From the NCBI GenBank assembly GCA_023411645.1, contig JAEYON010000055.1:18922-82921 (forward strand): 64,000 nt of DNA, written 5' to 3'. The first letter of the stretch is position 1. Every line of letters starts with the position of its first letter. The stretch is from Bacillota bacterium. Its GTDB lineage: Bacteria; Bacillota; Clostridia; Acetivibrionales; DTU013. A program made the translations under genes and the position numbers. Shown here one piece after another: positions 53,885-62,090 of the stretch. The notes beneath the pieces were generated by a model. It was not told the DNA's origin. It worked only from the letters and a program-made list of their open reading frames with translations, and ran no database searches.

Positions 53885-53986
53885 CTAGCAGCAGACATCT
53901 CTATCAAAGAACAGCAGCAGGAACAGAATAATAAAGAACAAAATAGCGCAATTGTCACCCAGGAAATTACCGCCTCTTTCTGCCAT
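53885..53986 (-). CDS. Small hydrophobic membrane protein (33 aa)
   Basis: This 33-residue gene has an excellent GAAAGGAGG ribosome binding site 8 bases before ATG 53986 and its own terminator. The protein begins MAERGGNFLGDNC, continues as one Phe/Leu/Ile-rich membrane helix and ends DRDVCC. The Gly-Gly head, single Cys before the helix and hydrophobic helix are shared with the 47-residue neighbour, so the pair may be distant paralogues. Role unknown; small membrane proteins of this sort are often spore or envelope components. Confidence 0.75.
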   Translation of the reverse strand: MAERGGNFLGDNCAILFFIILFLLLFFDRDVCC

Positions 53987-54374
53987 TACGGAGTCCTCCT
54001 TTCGACCAAAGAGTTAACATAAATTTTTCAGTACTACTTCAATTTATTCTTCCTTCGTATAAAGTGTTACAGTTTAGACAGATTCTAAAGCCGGACCTTC
54101 GCATCGTGTCTTCCCTGACAATACCATTATATTAACGCTGTGGTCAGTAGGTGACTGTAAAGAAAAAAGGATATCCTGTCTGTTATCTACCTCACCAGGG
54201 ACATTCTGTCTTTAACTGCAGGAATAGGCCCCTATGTTTTTAACCATATAAAGAATTACGTCAAAAAATCTGAAAAAGAGCTTCTCGGCAGGTATTCAAG
54301 CGATTAAAGCCGGAGAAGGCTGTCTGAATTCTAAATAAAACAATAGAAAATAGAAATTATTAGCAGATTAGGAA
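53987..54374. other. 388-base gap; possible relic reading frame
   Basis: The plus-strand frame 54161-54307 reads like protein, for example SLTAGIGPYVFNHIKNYV and KSEKELLGRY, but it has no usable start codon and is closed on the left by a stop. It may be the end of a decayed gene. Otherwise the gap should hold the minus-strand promoter of the 33-aa gene and shows nothing else I can support. Confidence 0.35.
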
Positions 54375-54403
54375 TTGACAGGTGGAGTAATATCCCATAT
54401 AAT
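54375..54403 (+). promoter_or_regulatory. Near-perfect sigma-A promoter of the Flp/Tad operon
   Basis: TTGACA (54375-54380), 17-base spacer, TATAAT (54398-54403): both boxes match consensus exactly. It lies about 80 bases before the first gene, and the leader contains no obvious riboswitch. All downstream genes to the window end are co-directional. Confidence 0.85.
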
Positions 54404-54482
54404 TGTAAGCAAATCCAAAATATTACAGTATGTTGTCGGCTTTTCGAAAAAATTCCGGCAGTTTAGTTGAGGGGGGAGCGTT

Positions 54483-55763
54483 TTGGGAAGGCTTAGCTTG
54501 ATTATTGGGGATAATGACACGGAATATCTGGAAAATTTTGAAAAATTTCTGTTAATCAATTATCCTCAGCGCTTTGAATTGTTTACTTTCTTTTCCGCTG
54601 ATAAACTCTCTGACTTTTTGACTCATGTGAAGAGTGCTGACATTTTGCTCCTCAGCGACCATATATTAGAAAGCGGAATAAACACCACTAAGGCAAAGCT
54701 TGTACTGCTGCTCACAGAGAATAACACAGTTGGAACGCCGAGGGGCGAAAGACTGTCCGCAGGGAGCGGAGGGCAACCTGATAAGGATGCGAGGCAAACA
54801 GATGGGAGCGGAAGGAAGCCTGCCGCAGTATCGGAAGGTATTGGAACAGTGTATAGGTATCAGCATATGGATAAGCTGGTATCAGAAATCCTTAGGCTAT
54901 TTTCTGATAAGAGCAATAAAAATGCTTCTGTCTCCGGGTATGGAAGCACTCGTATCGTCGGCGTTTATTCGCCCTCGGGAGGCGCCGGAAGCAGCAGTAT
55001 TGCAGCCGGAAGCAGTATTTTGTGCGCAGGGAAGGGAATCAAATCCTTTTATCTGAATATGGAGGCAATTCCGTCCACAGACCTGTTCTTTCGCGGGGAA
55101 TGTTCGCAAACCTTTTCTAACGTAATCTACTATTTGAAGGGGAATTACAGCAACCTTCAGCTCCGATTGGAGGGCGCAAAATGTATCGATACAAAATCAG
55201 GCGTTCATTATTTTAGACCTCCGGAGAATATTTGTGAGTTTAATGAGCTGACAGATCAGGATGTTGCCACTCTGATAAGCGAGCTTAAAAGAAGCGCTTT
55301 TTACCGTTATATATTTGTTGACATGTCTGCAGGACTCAACAGTGTCAATTCAACCATTTTACAGCTGGCTGATTGCGTTTTACTGGTGTTTGCACCTGAT
55401 CGGCGAACAATGATGAAATTCACGAATCTGAAGGCAGGACTGGATTTATTGGAGTCCAAAGGCGGAACGGGGTTGATGGACCGGGTCATCCCGGTATTAA
55501 ACCGAGCAAACGCGAAAAACGGGCATTTTAAGCAGCAAATAACTTGGCCGGGGGTAAGGCCGCTGACACAGATCGTTGATTACTCATTGCCGAATGTAGT
55601 AGATTCGGATATCTGTGCTGATTCTGCCGTACATGTTGATTCTGCTGTCGCACCGGTCGAAAGTAAATCGTTCCTTACAGCACTGAACCGCATACTGGAA
55701 AACCTTTCATCCTGTTCGACAACCGAGGCGACACAACGCAGCGGGGGTGAACATATTGCCTGA
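54483..55763 (+). CDS. TadZ/CpaE-like protein with degenerate Walker A
   Basis: In this 426-residue protein, an N-terminal receiver-like domain (about 1-80) and a C-terminal ParA/MinD-like domain (about 155-400) match TadZ/CpaE, which localises Flp pilus machinery. The expected P-loop GGxGKT reads SGGAGSSS, so the ATP-binding lysine is replaced by serine. Residues about 83-118 form a Gly/Ser/Arg-rich linker encoded by two imperfect copies of a 19-base repeat (54762-54780 and 54804-54822), unlike the rest of the protein. It starts with TTG after GGGGGGAG. Its end overlaps the TadA gene by 17 bases. It is the first gene of the operon. Confidence 0.8.
   Translation: MGRLSLIIGDNDTEYLENFEKFLLINYPQRFELFTFFSADKLSDFLTHVKSADILLLSDHILESGINTTKAKLVLLLTENNTVGTPRGERLSAGSGGQPDKDARQTDGSGRKPAAVSEGIGTVYRYQHMDKLVSEILRLFSDKSNKNASVSGYGSTRIVGVYSPSGGAGSSSIAAGSSILCAGKGIKSFYLNMEAIPSTDLFFRGECSQTFSNVIYYLKGNYSNLQLRLEGAKCIDTKSGVHYFRPPENICEFNELTDQDVATLISELKRSAFYRYIFVDMSAGLNSVNSTILQLADCVLLVFAPDRRTMMKFTNLKAGLDLLESKGGTGLMDRVIPVLNRANAKNGHFKQQITWPGVRPLTQIVDYSLPNVVDSDICADSAVHVDSAVAPVESKSFLTALNRILENLSSCSTTEATQRSGGEHIA
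54762..54822 (+). repeat. In-frame imperfect 19-base repeat pair in the TadZ linker
   Basis: GGGAGCGGAGGGCAACCTG (54762-54780) and GGGAGCGGAAGGAAGCCTG (54804-54822) agree at 16 of 19 bases, 42 bases apart (a multiple of three). They code for the SGSGGQ and DGSGRK parts of the linker. Confidence 0.65.
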
Positions 55764-57093
55764 AATGGATAATTCGTATGTTGTAATGCTGGCTGAGGAA
55801 ATCAGGAAGGAGATTACGCAGGAGCTTGACCGATCCGGATGTATTACTGACGACGAGATTATGGACAGAGTAACGGAGGCCATTTTTCGAAGATCTGCCC
55901 AAAAGTATATGAGTATTGCCGAAAAAAATACTCTGGCTGAAACGGTATTCAATTCAATGAGACGTCTTGATATTTTGCAGCCGCTCATAGACGACAAAAG
56001 CATCACAGAGATCATGATCAATGGACCGGACAGGCTTTTTATTGAACGCGAAGGCCGTGTTTCCGATATCAGGCTTGGGTTTGAAAGCGCTGAAAAGCTG
56101 GAGGATGTGATCCAGACGATCGTATCCAGAACAAACAGGACGGTCAATGAAGCGTCACCCATTGTGGATTTAAGCCTTCCGGACGGATCAAGGGTGAATG
56201 TCGTACTCAAGCCGATTGCACTGAACGGCCCTATTATGACGATAAGAAAGTTTCCTGAGAAACCCATGACGATGGAAATGCTTATTGAAGCAGGTTCAAT
56301 CAGCGCTGAAGCGGCAGAAGATCTTAGTTGCCTGGTGCGGGCAAAGTATAACATCTTCATCTGCGGAGGGACAGGCAGCGGGAAGACGACCTTTTTAAAT
56401 GCGCTTTCGGGAAGGATTCCAGGTGATGAAAGACTTATCACCATAGAGGATTCAGCTGAGCTGCAGATCAATGGCGTGGACAATATTGTGAGGCTTGAGA
56501 CCCGTAATGCAAACAGCGAAGGTAGGGGTAGGATTACCATTCGTGAACTGATAAAAACGTCACTAAGGATGAGGCCGGAAAGAATTATCGTTGGAGAGGT
56601 GAGGGGAGAGGAAGCTCTCGATATGCTGCAGGCAATGAATACAGGTCATGACGGTTCTCTTTCCACGGGACATGCCAACTCTGCTTCCGATATGCTAAAA
56701 AGGCTTGAGACCATGGTACTTGCAGCTGCACCGCTGCCTTTAGAGGCAGTCAGACAGCAGATCGCTTCCGCGATTAATATCGTTATACACCTTGCAAGAC
56801 TTCGAGATAAGAGCAGACGGGTGCTGGAGATATGTGAGGTTTCAGACTGCCACAACGGTCGGATTCGGTTGAACCCACTTTACTTATTTGAGGAAGATGT
56901 GGATTTGGAACAGAGTAAGCCGGCCCATTCCAGAGAGGACGGTTTACAGCTAATGCGAAATGATCTAAAACCTATGCAGGATTGCTTGCATAAAGCGGTA
57001 ACCGGGCGCCTGAAGTGGACAGGGAACAATCTTATAAATATAGGCAAATTAAAAATGGCAGGAATATCATGTAGATTGATTGGAGATGCATAA
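55747..57093 (+). CDS. tadA: TadA/CpaF-family pilus assembly ATPase
   Basis: This 448-residue secretion ATPase (VirB11/GspE superfamily) powers Flp pilus assembly. An N-terminal helical domain (about 1-150) is followed by the RecA-like core with Walker A GGTGSGKTT (about 207-215), the Asp/His boxes (TIEDSAELQ, STGHANSA) and Walker B with IVGEVRGEEALD. The last about 50 residues are a non-standard extension. The start is uncertain: GTG 55747 has little ribosome binding site, while TTG 55756 and ATG 55765 follow GGGGGTG. The stop overlaps the next ATG by one base (TAATG). Confidence 0.92.
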   Translation: MNILPEMDNSYVVMLAEEIRKEITQELDRSGCITDDEIMDRVTEAIFRRSAQKYMSIAEKNTLAETVFNSMRRLDILQPLIDDKSITEIMINGPDRLFIEREGRVSDIRLGFESAEKLEDVIQTIVSRTNRTVNEASPIVDLSLPDGSRVNVVLKPIALNGPIMTIRKFPEKPMTMEMLIEAGSISAEAAEDLSCLVRAKYNIFICGGTGSGKTTFLNALSGRIPGDERLITIEDSAELQINGVDNIVRLETRNANSEGRGRITIRELIKTSLRMRPERIIVGEVRGEEALDMLQAMNTGHDGSLSTGHANSASDMLKRLETMVLAAAPLPLEAVRQQIASAINIVIHLARLRDKSRRVLEICEVSDCHNGRIRLNPLYLFEEDVDLEQSKPAHSREDGLQLMRNDLKPMQDCLHKAVTGRLKWTGNNLINIGKLKMAGISCRLIGDA

Positions 57094-57836
57094 TGCAGGA
57101 TTTTGATTCATATGTGATGACCTTAAGGGAAAAAGTTCTATACACGGCTATGGCGGCAATTGTAATTTTTTCTGTTGCTTTCATTTTCTATAGGAGCATT
57201 TTTCTTTCTCTGCTGCTTACTCCGCTGGCACTATTTTATCCGCGAATCAAAACAAAGGACATAATTAAAAAGCGCAAAAAAGAGCTGAATATTCAGTTTA
57301 AGGATATGCTGTACTCGCTCTCATCGTCCCTGTCGGCGGGAAGGACAGTTGAGTCTGCCTTCAGGGAAGCTCTCAAGGATCTGTCTGTCCTGTATCCTGA
57401 TCCGTCGGCCTATATTTTGGTAGAGATAAGCAGGATCATCAGCAAGCTGGATATTAATGAGACATTGGAGTATGCCCTGTCAGACTTTGCAAGCCGAGCA
57501 AAGCTGGAGGACGTTGATAGCTTTGTAAACGTGTTTAATATAAGCAAGAGAACCGGCGGAAATATTGCAGAGGTAATTAGAAATACATCAGCCATTATCA
57601 GTGACAGAATTGAGGTGGGGCAGGAGGTGGATACGATGCTTGCTGAACGAAGATTTGAACAGAAAGTGCTGAATATGGTTCCAATTTTAATGATAGTGCT
57701 TTTGTCGTTCAGTGCGCCTGATTACCTGAGCCCAGTTTTCACTACGATGGCCGGCCGGTTGACAATGAGCGCATCCATTGTATTGTTGGTGATTGCCTGG
57801 CTGATATCGGCAAAATTAAACAACATAAAGCTGTGA
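57093..57836 (+). CDS. TadB-like Flp pilus membrane protein (T2SSF domain)
   Basis: This 247-residue inner-membrane platform protein has two N-terminal helices (about 17-50), a cytoplasmic T2SSF domain (about 68-195, with LSSSLSAGRTVESAF and FVNVFNISKRTGGNI) and two C-terminal helices. It is the TadB/GspF-like partner of the TadA ATPase. It is translationally coupled to tadA by a one-base overlap. Confidence 0.88.
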   Translation: MQDFDSYVMTLREKVLYTAMAAIVIFSVAFIFYRSIFLSLLLTPLALFYPRIKTKDIIKKRKKELNIQFKDMLYSLSSSLSAGRTVESAFREALKDLSVLYPDPSAYILVEISRIISKLDINETLEYALSDFASRAKLEDVDSFVNVFNISKRTGGNIAEVIRNTSAIISDRIEVGQEVDTMLAERRFEQKVLNMVPILMIVLLSFSAPDYLSPVFTTMAGRLTMSASIVLLVIAWLISAKLNNIKL

Positions 57837-57843
57837 GGTTAAA

Positions 57844-58704
57844 ATGATCCTGATTTTTGTTGTATTCTCTTTCATTGTGACCACACTATATTTGGTCTCA
57901 TATAAGCAGTATGCTGCTCTTACGGAACAAGTAGAAAGGAAGTTGTATCCCATGAAGAGGATTCTTCCGGTTGGCTTGTATCTGCTGGACACCTTTAAGT
58001 ACAGCTTCAATACCGGCTATGACCGAAGGCTGGCAGCGGCAATAACAGAGCTTTATGGCCACAAGCGGACTCTTGTCCTGCTCAAGGTTCATTGGGGGAA
58101 TAAGCTCTCGATGATGCTTGTATCCTTGCTTTTCTCTCTTTTTATTGGGCTTTTTACAAAGCCGGACGCCGGATATTTGTTATTTTGCACAGCTCTGCCC
58201 ATAGGCATTGCAGTTTTCAATGATAAAGACCTTTTTGAGAAGGTTAAAAAAAGGAGAATGGCCATACAGCTCGATTTCCCTGACTTTGTAAACAAGCTGA
58301 CACTTTTGGTCAATGCAGGGATGACAGTTTCAAAGGCATGGGATAAAATCTCTTCCGATAGCGGCAGCCAAATGCCGTTGTATATGGAGGTGGGATCGGC
58401 TATTGCTGATATCAGATCCGGGATTCCCGAACATAAGGCATTTGAGGAATTTGCAAAAAGATGCCGTGTACCGGTGATCACACGCTTTATTTCTGTCATT
58501 TTACAGAATATAAAAAAAGGAAATGCTGAGCTTGTACCTATTTTGAGAGTATTCGCCAACGAATGCTGGGAGCTTCGGAAGAACACCGCTAAAAGGCTCG
58601 GTGAGGAAGCCTCAACAAAATTGTTGCTGCCGATGATGCTTATGTTCGCGGCTATTTTACTTATTGTAGGCATGCCGGCAGTGCTGGCTTTAAACAACAT
58701 ATAG
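57844..58704 (+). CDS. TadC-like Flp pilus membrane protein (T2SSF domain)
   Basis: This 286-residue second platform protein has one N-terminal helix, two helices near 90-125, a T2SSF domain (about 140-265, with LLVNAGMTVSKAWDKI) and a final helix. TadB and TadC together form the membrane base of Flp systems. It starts 7 bases after the TadB-like stop, with GAGG overlapping that stop. Confidence 0.88.
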   Translation: MILIFVVFSFIVTTLYLVSYKQYAALTEQVERKLYPMKRILPVGLYLLDTFKYSFNTGYDRRLAAAITELYGHKRTLVLLKVHWGNKLSMMLVSLLFSLFIGLFTKPDAGYLLFCTALPIGIAVFNDKDLFEKVKKRRMAIQLDFPDFVNKLTLLVNAGMTVSKAWDKISSDSGSQMPLYMEVGSAIADIRSGIPEHKAFEEFAKRCRVPVITRFISVILQNIKKGNAELVPILRVFANECWELRKNTAKRLGEEASTKLLLPMMLMFAAILLIVGMPAVLALNNI

Positions 58705-58747
58705 GAAATAGTGACAGCAAACTTATATAAGGATGGGGGTGAATTGA

Positions 58748-58960
58748 ATGAGTTATTTTTTTAGGAGGTTTGTCAGGGAGGATGGGCTCGGTACAGTGGA
58801 AATCGTCGTCATTATTGCGGTTCTTGTGGGTATTGCTCTAATTTTCAGAGATGCAATCATTAATTTTGTTACGGACATTATGGAAGGTGTGTTTGCTGAT
58901 GACACTATTTCAAGGGACATAAACAGCAGCATCATCAGAAACAGCAACCAGATCAATTAA
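58748..58960 (+). CDS. Flp1-family type IVb pilin
   Basis: This 70-residue prepilin has a positively charged leader (about 1-13), then Gly13 with LGTVE after it, so that processing after Gly13 puts Glu18 at +5, the hallmark of type IV pilins. A hydrophobic helix follows (about 17-40) and a short polar tail. It is larger than most Flp pilins in the tail but fits the Firmicute Flp1 type. No prepilin peptidase (TadV) or TadE/F gene is seen in the window. GGGGGTG precedes the ATG. Confidence 0.85.
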   Translation: MSYFFRRFVREDGLGTVEIVVIIAVLVGIALIFRDAIINFVTDIMEGVFADDTISRDINSSIIRNSNQIN

Positions 58961-59019
58961 GGACATGAAAATTCGACTTTCACTAAAATCTTTTCTAGAC
59001 AGGGCTGGCAACTGAGGGA

Positions 59020-59180
59020 GCTAGTCGAAGCTACGCTTTCCTCTCGCCGCTCGCCTATGTGTGCTGGGGCTGGTCGCAAGCTTTGCTTGACTGGTCGCAA
59101 ACTACGTTTGACTGGTCGCAAACTACGTTTGCTGCTCGTCCATGCAACCCGGCTGCACGCCCATGCATCCGGGCTCGAAG
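59020..59180 (+). repeat. Tandem 21-base palindromic repeats between the pilin and FHA genes
   Basis: Three contiguous 21-base units (59069-59089, 59090-59110, 59111-59131) share a TGGTCGCAA head. Units 2 and 3 are identical, and each unit holds a palindrome such as GCAAAC-TAC-GTTTGC or CAAGC-TTT-GCTTG. A diverged copy lies at 59020-59040 (GAAGC-TAC-GCTTTC). A second pair, CCATGCAACCCGGCT and CCATGCATCCGGGCT, recurs with 21-base spacing at 59140 and 59161. The block is GC-rich against its surroundings. Confidence 0.75.
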
Positions 59181-59213
59181 AACTATATGCCGAGGTTAAA
59201 GGAGTTGAATCAT

Positions 59214-60662
59214 ATGGCTCAGGTACAAAATCAGTTAGAAGGCTTGACCTTTTCATACGAAAATGAGGCATCGGCCAATTTTCTTGTTGCTTTATGTGAG
59301 TCAAAGTTAATCGAGTATCAGGTGCAAATGCTGGAACACAACCTGATCCGACATGTTATTTCGCCTGTGATGGTTAGAAAGGAAGGAGTTAATCACTTTT
59401 ATTATAACATTACTTCAAAGATTCCCTTGTCCTTTATGCTTAAAAGGCATAAGCTCAGCAGAGAGGCTTTTCTCAGGCTGCTCCTTCAAATAACTTCCGC
59501 TGTGAACGACTCATCCGGGTATCTGCTTGGTATCTCGAATTTTATTATCGATCCGGAGTATATCTATATCAATCCTGAAACATTGGAACCGTCATTGGTC
59601 TATGTCCCTGCCGCTATCAATCAAAACGGCTGTGAAGCAATAAGGTGCTTTATTTCCGAGCTTCTGCTGGCACATATCCATGTAGATGGGTTTGACAGGG
59701 GAAACATGGTTCAGAAGATATTATCCGCAGTTAACAGTGACATATTCAATATAAAAGTCTGTGTGGCGCTTATGAATGAGCTTATGTACGGACAGGAGAT
59801 GAATGAAGGGATGGTACAGCCGGAAGAAGCAATACAGTCTACAGGATCAATACAGCCTGTAAGATCAACACATCCTACAGTATCAGTGAAGCCTTCAAGG
59901 GCTAGAAGAGAGGATTCACCGGCTGTATTTAATGACAAAAAAGATAAAAAAGAGGAGAAAAATACAATAAAAGAGAATAAAAGGACAAACGGCAACAAGT
60001 CTGTACTCATTACTATTGGTGCAGTGTTACTGCAGTTTGTAATGGGTGGTTTAATTTACATGAACCGAGGATTTCTAAAAAGTATCGGCGATAACCAGAC
60101 CGCCACATTTGCAGCAGTTGCAATGATTGTGCTTGCGGTTGATGTGCTTTTATTCAAGAAAATAACTGATGCAAAGTTGATACAAATTAACAGTAAACAG
60201 GAGCCAAAGATTACTCCGGAGCTACTCAAAGAAGAAGTGAAGTACGCGGCAGACCCCAAGCTGCTGCCAATCCGCGAAATGGCCGAGCAGAACGAGATAC
60301 CAGCCGGCGGGACTGAAAAAGTTATCTGCAAGACAGAGCTTCTTGTAAACGATAAAAAAGGCTGCCGCATTTTGCGCAGTACCGGTAAGCATAGCGGGGA
60401 TGAAGACATTATTATTGATAAGGACGATTTTATCATAGGCAGACTGGCCGAGCATGTTGACTATATCCTGAAAAATAATGCTGTCGGGAAGCTGCATGCA
60501 GAGTTGATTTATAGAAACGGTACATGCTTTGTAAAGGATTTGAATACTGTGAATGGGACTTTTATTAATAATACCCGGATTGACAGCAATAAAGAGGTTG
60601 AGCTGAAGGAAAGTGACAGACTCCAGTTGGCGAACAGTGAGTTTGTGCTGACATACAGTTAG
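59214..60662 (+). CDS. DUF6382 membrane protein with C-terminal FHA domain
   Basis: This 482-residue protein has an N-terminal DUF6382-like domain (about 1-195) of the kind found in Firmicute Flp/FHA operons, a charged linker (about 205-255, Lys/Glu rich), two membrane helices (about 262-285 and 297-315) and an FHA domain at the end (about 400-480: FIIGRLAEHVDYI, VGKLHAELI, NGTFINN). FHA domains bind phosphothreonine, so the pilus may be controlled by a Ser/Thr kinase. AAAGGAG before ATG 59214 fixes the start. The frame extends to 59142 through the repeat block, which is not translated by this choice. Confidence 0.85.
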   Translation: MAQVQNQLEGLTFSYENEASANFLVALCESKLIEYQVQMLEHNLIRHVISPVMVRKEGVNHFYYNITSKIPLSFMLKRHKLSREAFLRLLLQITSAVNDSSGYLLGISNFIIDPEYIYINPETLEPSLVYVPAAINQNGCEAIRCFISELLLAHIHVDGFDRGNMVQKILSAVNSDIFNIKVCVALMNELMYGQEMNEGMVQPEEAIQSTGSIQPVRSTHPTVSVKPSRARREDSPAVFNDKKDKKEEKNTIKENKRTNGNKSVLITIGAVLLQFVMGGLIYMNRGFLKSIGDNQTATFAAVAMIVLAVDVLLFKKITDAKLIQINSKQEPKITPELLKEEVKYAADPKLLPIREMAEQNEIPAGGTEKVICKTELLVNDKKGCRILRSTGKHSGDEDIIIDKDDFIIGRLAEHVDYILKNNAVGKLHAELIYRNGTCFVKDLNTVNGTFINNTRIDSNKEVELKESDRLQLANSEFVLTYS

Positions 60663-60705
60663 TTATGACAGAAGTAAAAATGCTATTTCAGGGGAAAATA
60701 AAAGG

Positions 60706-62070
60706 ATGAATATAAGGAACAGTTTGTTTCGGAGATCATGCAGATGGTTTGGTAAGGTAAAAGTGAGAAAGTGCCTGGAGATTCTGATGCCCATTATCAT
60801 TTTTTCAATGACAGTATTCAATATTCCCGGTAAAGCGATGGCTGAATACACGGAAACAACGGTAAAGACAACTGCCGAAACAACAGTTGAAGCAGGTGCA
60901 GAAGCAGCGGTAGATGCAGCAGAAGAACAGATGAGTGAAACAGCGTACAGGATAAAGCCCTTACAGGAACAGCTTGCACAGATGACCGATGCTGCCATTG
61001 ACATTGGTGTAAACAAGTTCGCTGATATGGACAAGCACTGGAGCCGCAAGGTAGTTGGAAAGCTCACCGGCCTTGGTATTATTGCCGGTTATGACGGAAA
61101 ATTCTGGCCGGGGAATCAGGTACAGGCTGATCAGTTTATAAAGATGGCTATTATGGCGATGGGGTACAAGATAGAGCAAGGGACTGATTACTGGGCTCAG
61201 CCGTACATAGAAACCGCTTTGAGCGAAGGACTTGTTGAGAAAGGCGAATTTGCAGACTATAAAAAGCCTCTGACACGTGAGCAGATGGCAAGGATCATCG
61301 TCCGGGCAGCACTGAAGGTGGATGAAAAGCCTGACGGCCAGTATGACCCTTACATCATCGGAAAGGTAGCAGACTACGAACAAATTGACGACAATTTAAA
61401 GCAGCATGTTCTTGATTCATACAAGCTTGGCCTTATACAAGGGTCTGGCAGTAAGTTCCGCCCGAAGGATACGTTAACCAGGGCCGAGGCCGCCGCAGTG
61501 ATTATCAGGATCCTGGACACGGCTGAAAGAAAGCCAACGGTTCCGGGAGAGGATGAGATTATTCGAGTAAATGATACATTGGATATCCCTGTTGTTATTT
61601 ATCCAGGAAGTGTGAGAGAGCTGTTCGACGTTGCGAAGGCAACAGAAGCTGCAATACCTAAAGCAAAAGGGCATATATATTTTACCATTGGTAATAGCGG
61701 AAAATATATTAGCGCTACTATGTACAAAGATGAAGCTACCTTTAAACAAAATATTATGAGTTTCATTGCCACATTTAAAATAGCCTACAATGATAGCACA
61801 GCAGTATATGCGTATGATTTGACTGTCTATAATGATGAATTGTATGCAAAATTGTTTCCAGATTTCACTAGAGAGATATTTAAAACAATTTTTGAAAAGG
61901 ACGCTCAAAAAGCAATTAAACTTCATGATCAGTACATGACCCAGCGGTATACCAGAACTGATGGATATAATGATTATACACAGACAGTAATAAATAATCG
62001 CGCTACTGACTTTTTGCGTTTTAACGATGCTCAGTTTGGAATCCACATAAAACTAAAGGGTGTTAAATGA
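60706..62070 (+). CDS. Exported SLH-domain protein of the Flp operon
   Basis: This 454-residue protein has a long basic N-terminus, a hydrophobic segment (about 25-44) ending AMA for signal cleavage, a Thr/Ala/Glu-rich stretch, three SLH motifs (about 104-275; FADMDKHWSRK, DYWAQPYIE and LTRAEAAAVI are clear) and a C-terminal domain (about 290-454) with no recognised family. SLH motifs would hold it on the wall polymer. The gene lies in the pilus operon and may anchor or guide the pilus through the S-layer. Codon composition becomes more AT-rich after about 61600, marking the C-terminal domain as a possible module swap. Confidence 0.82.
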   Translation: MNIRNSLFRRSCRWFGKVKVRKCLEILMPIIIFSMTVFNIPGKAMAEYTETTVKTTAETTVEAGAEAAVDAAEEQMSETAYRIKPLQEQLAQMTDAAIDIGVNKFADMDKHWSRKVVGKLTGLGIIAGYDGKFWPGNQVQADQFIKMAIMAMGYKIEQGTDYWAQPYIETALSEGLVEKGEFADYKKPLTREQMARIIVRAALKVDEKPDGQYDPYIIGKVADYEQIDDNLKQHVLDSYKLGLIQGSGSKFRPKDTLTRAEAAAVIIRILDTAERKPTVPGEDEIIRVNDTLDIPVVIYPGSVRELFDVAKATEAAIPKAKGHIYFTIGNSGKYISATMYKDEATFKQNIMSFIATFKIAYNDSTAVYAYDLTVYNDELYAKLFPDFTREIFKTIFEKDAQKAIKLHDQYMTQRYTRTDGYNDYTQTVINNRATDFLRFNDAQFGIHIKLKGVK

Positions 62071-62090
62071 TGGAGGGAGGAATTTGTAAT

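Noticed and set aside
55707..56540. 277-codon minus-strand frame opposite tadA
   Set aside because: It is antisense to the ATPase core whose Walker motifs are intact. Such long shadows are common in this codon usage.
58089..58700. 203-codon minus-strand frame opposite the TadC-like gene
   Set aside because: It is antisense to a gene in a translationally coupled operon and has no ribosome binding site or domain.
59069..59131. Regular repeats resembling a short CRISPR array
   Set aside because: The 21-base units are directly contiguous with no spacers, two are identical from end to end, and no cas genes are present.
59142..59213. N-terminal extension of the DUF6382-FHA protein through the repeat block
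   Set aside because: A strong AAAGGAG is placed for ATG 59214, and the extension would translate repeat DNA rich in Cys and Pro unlike the rest.
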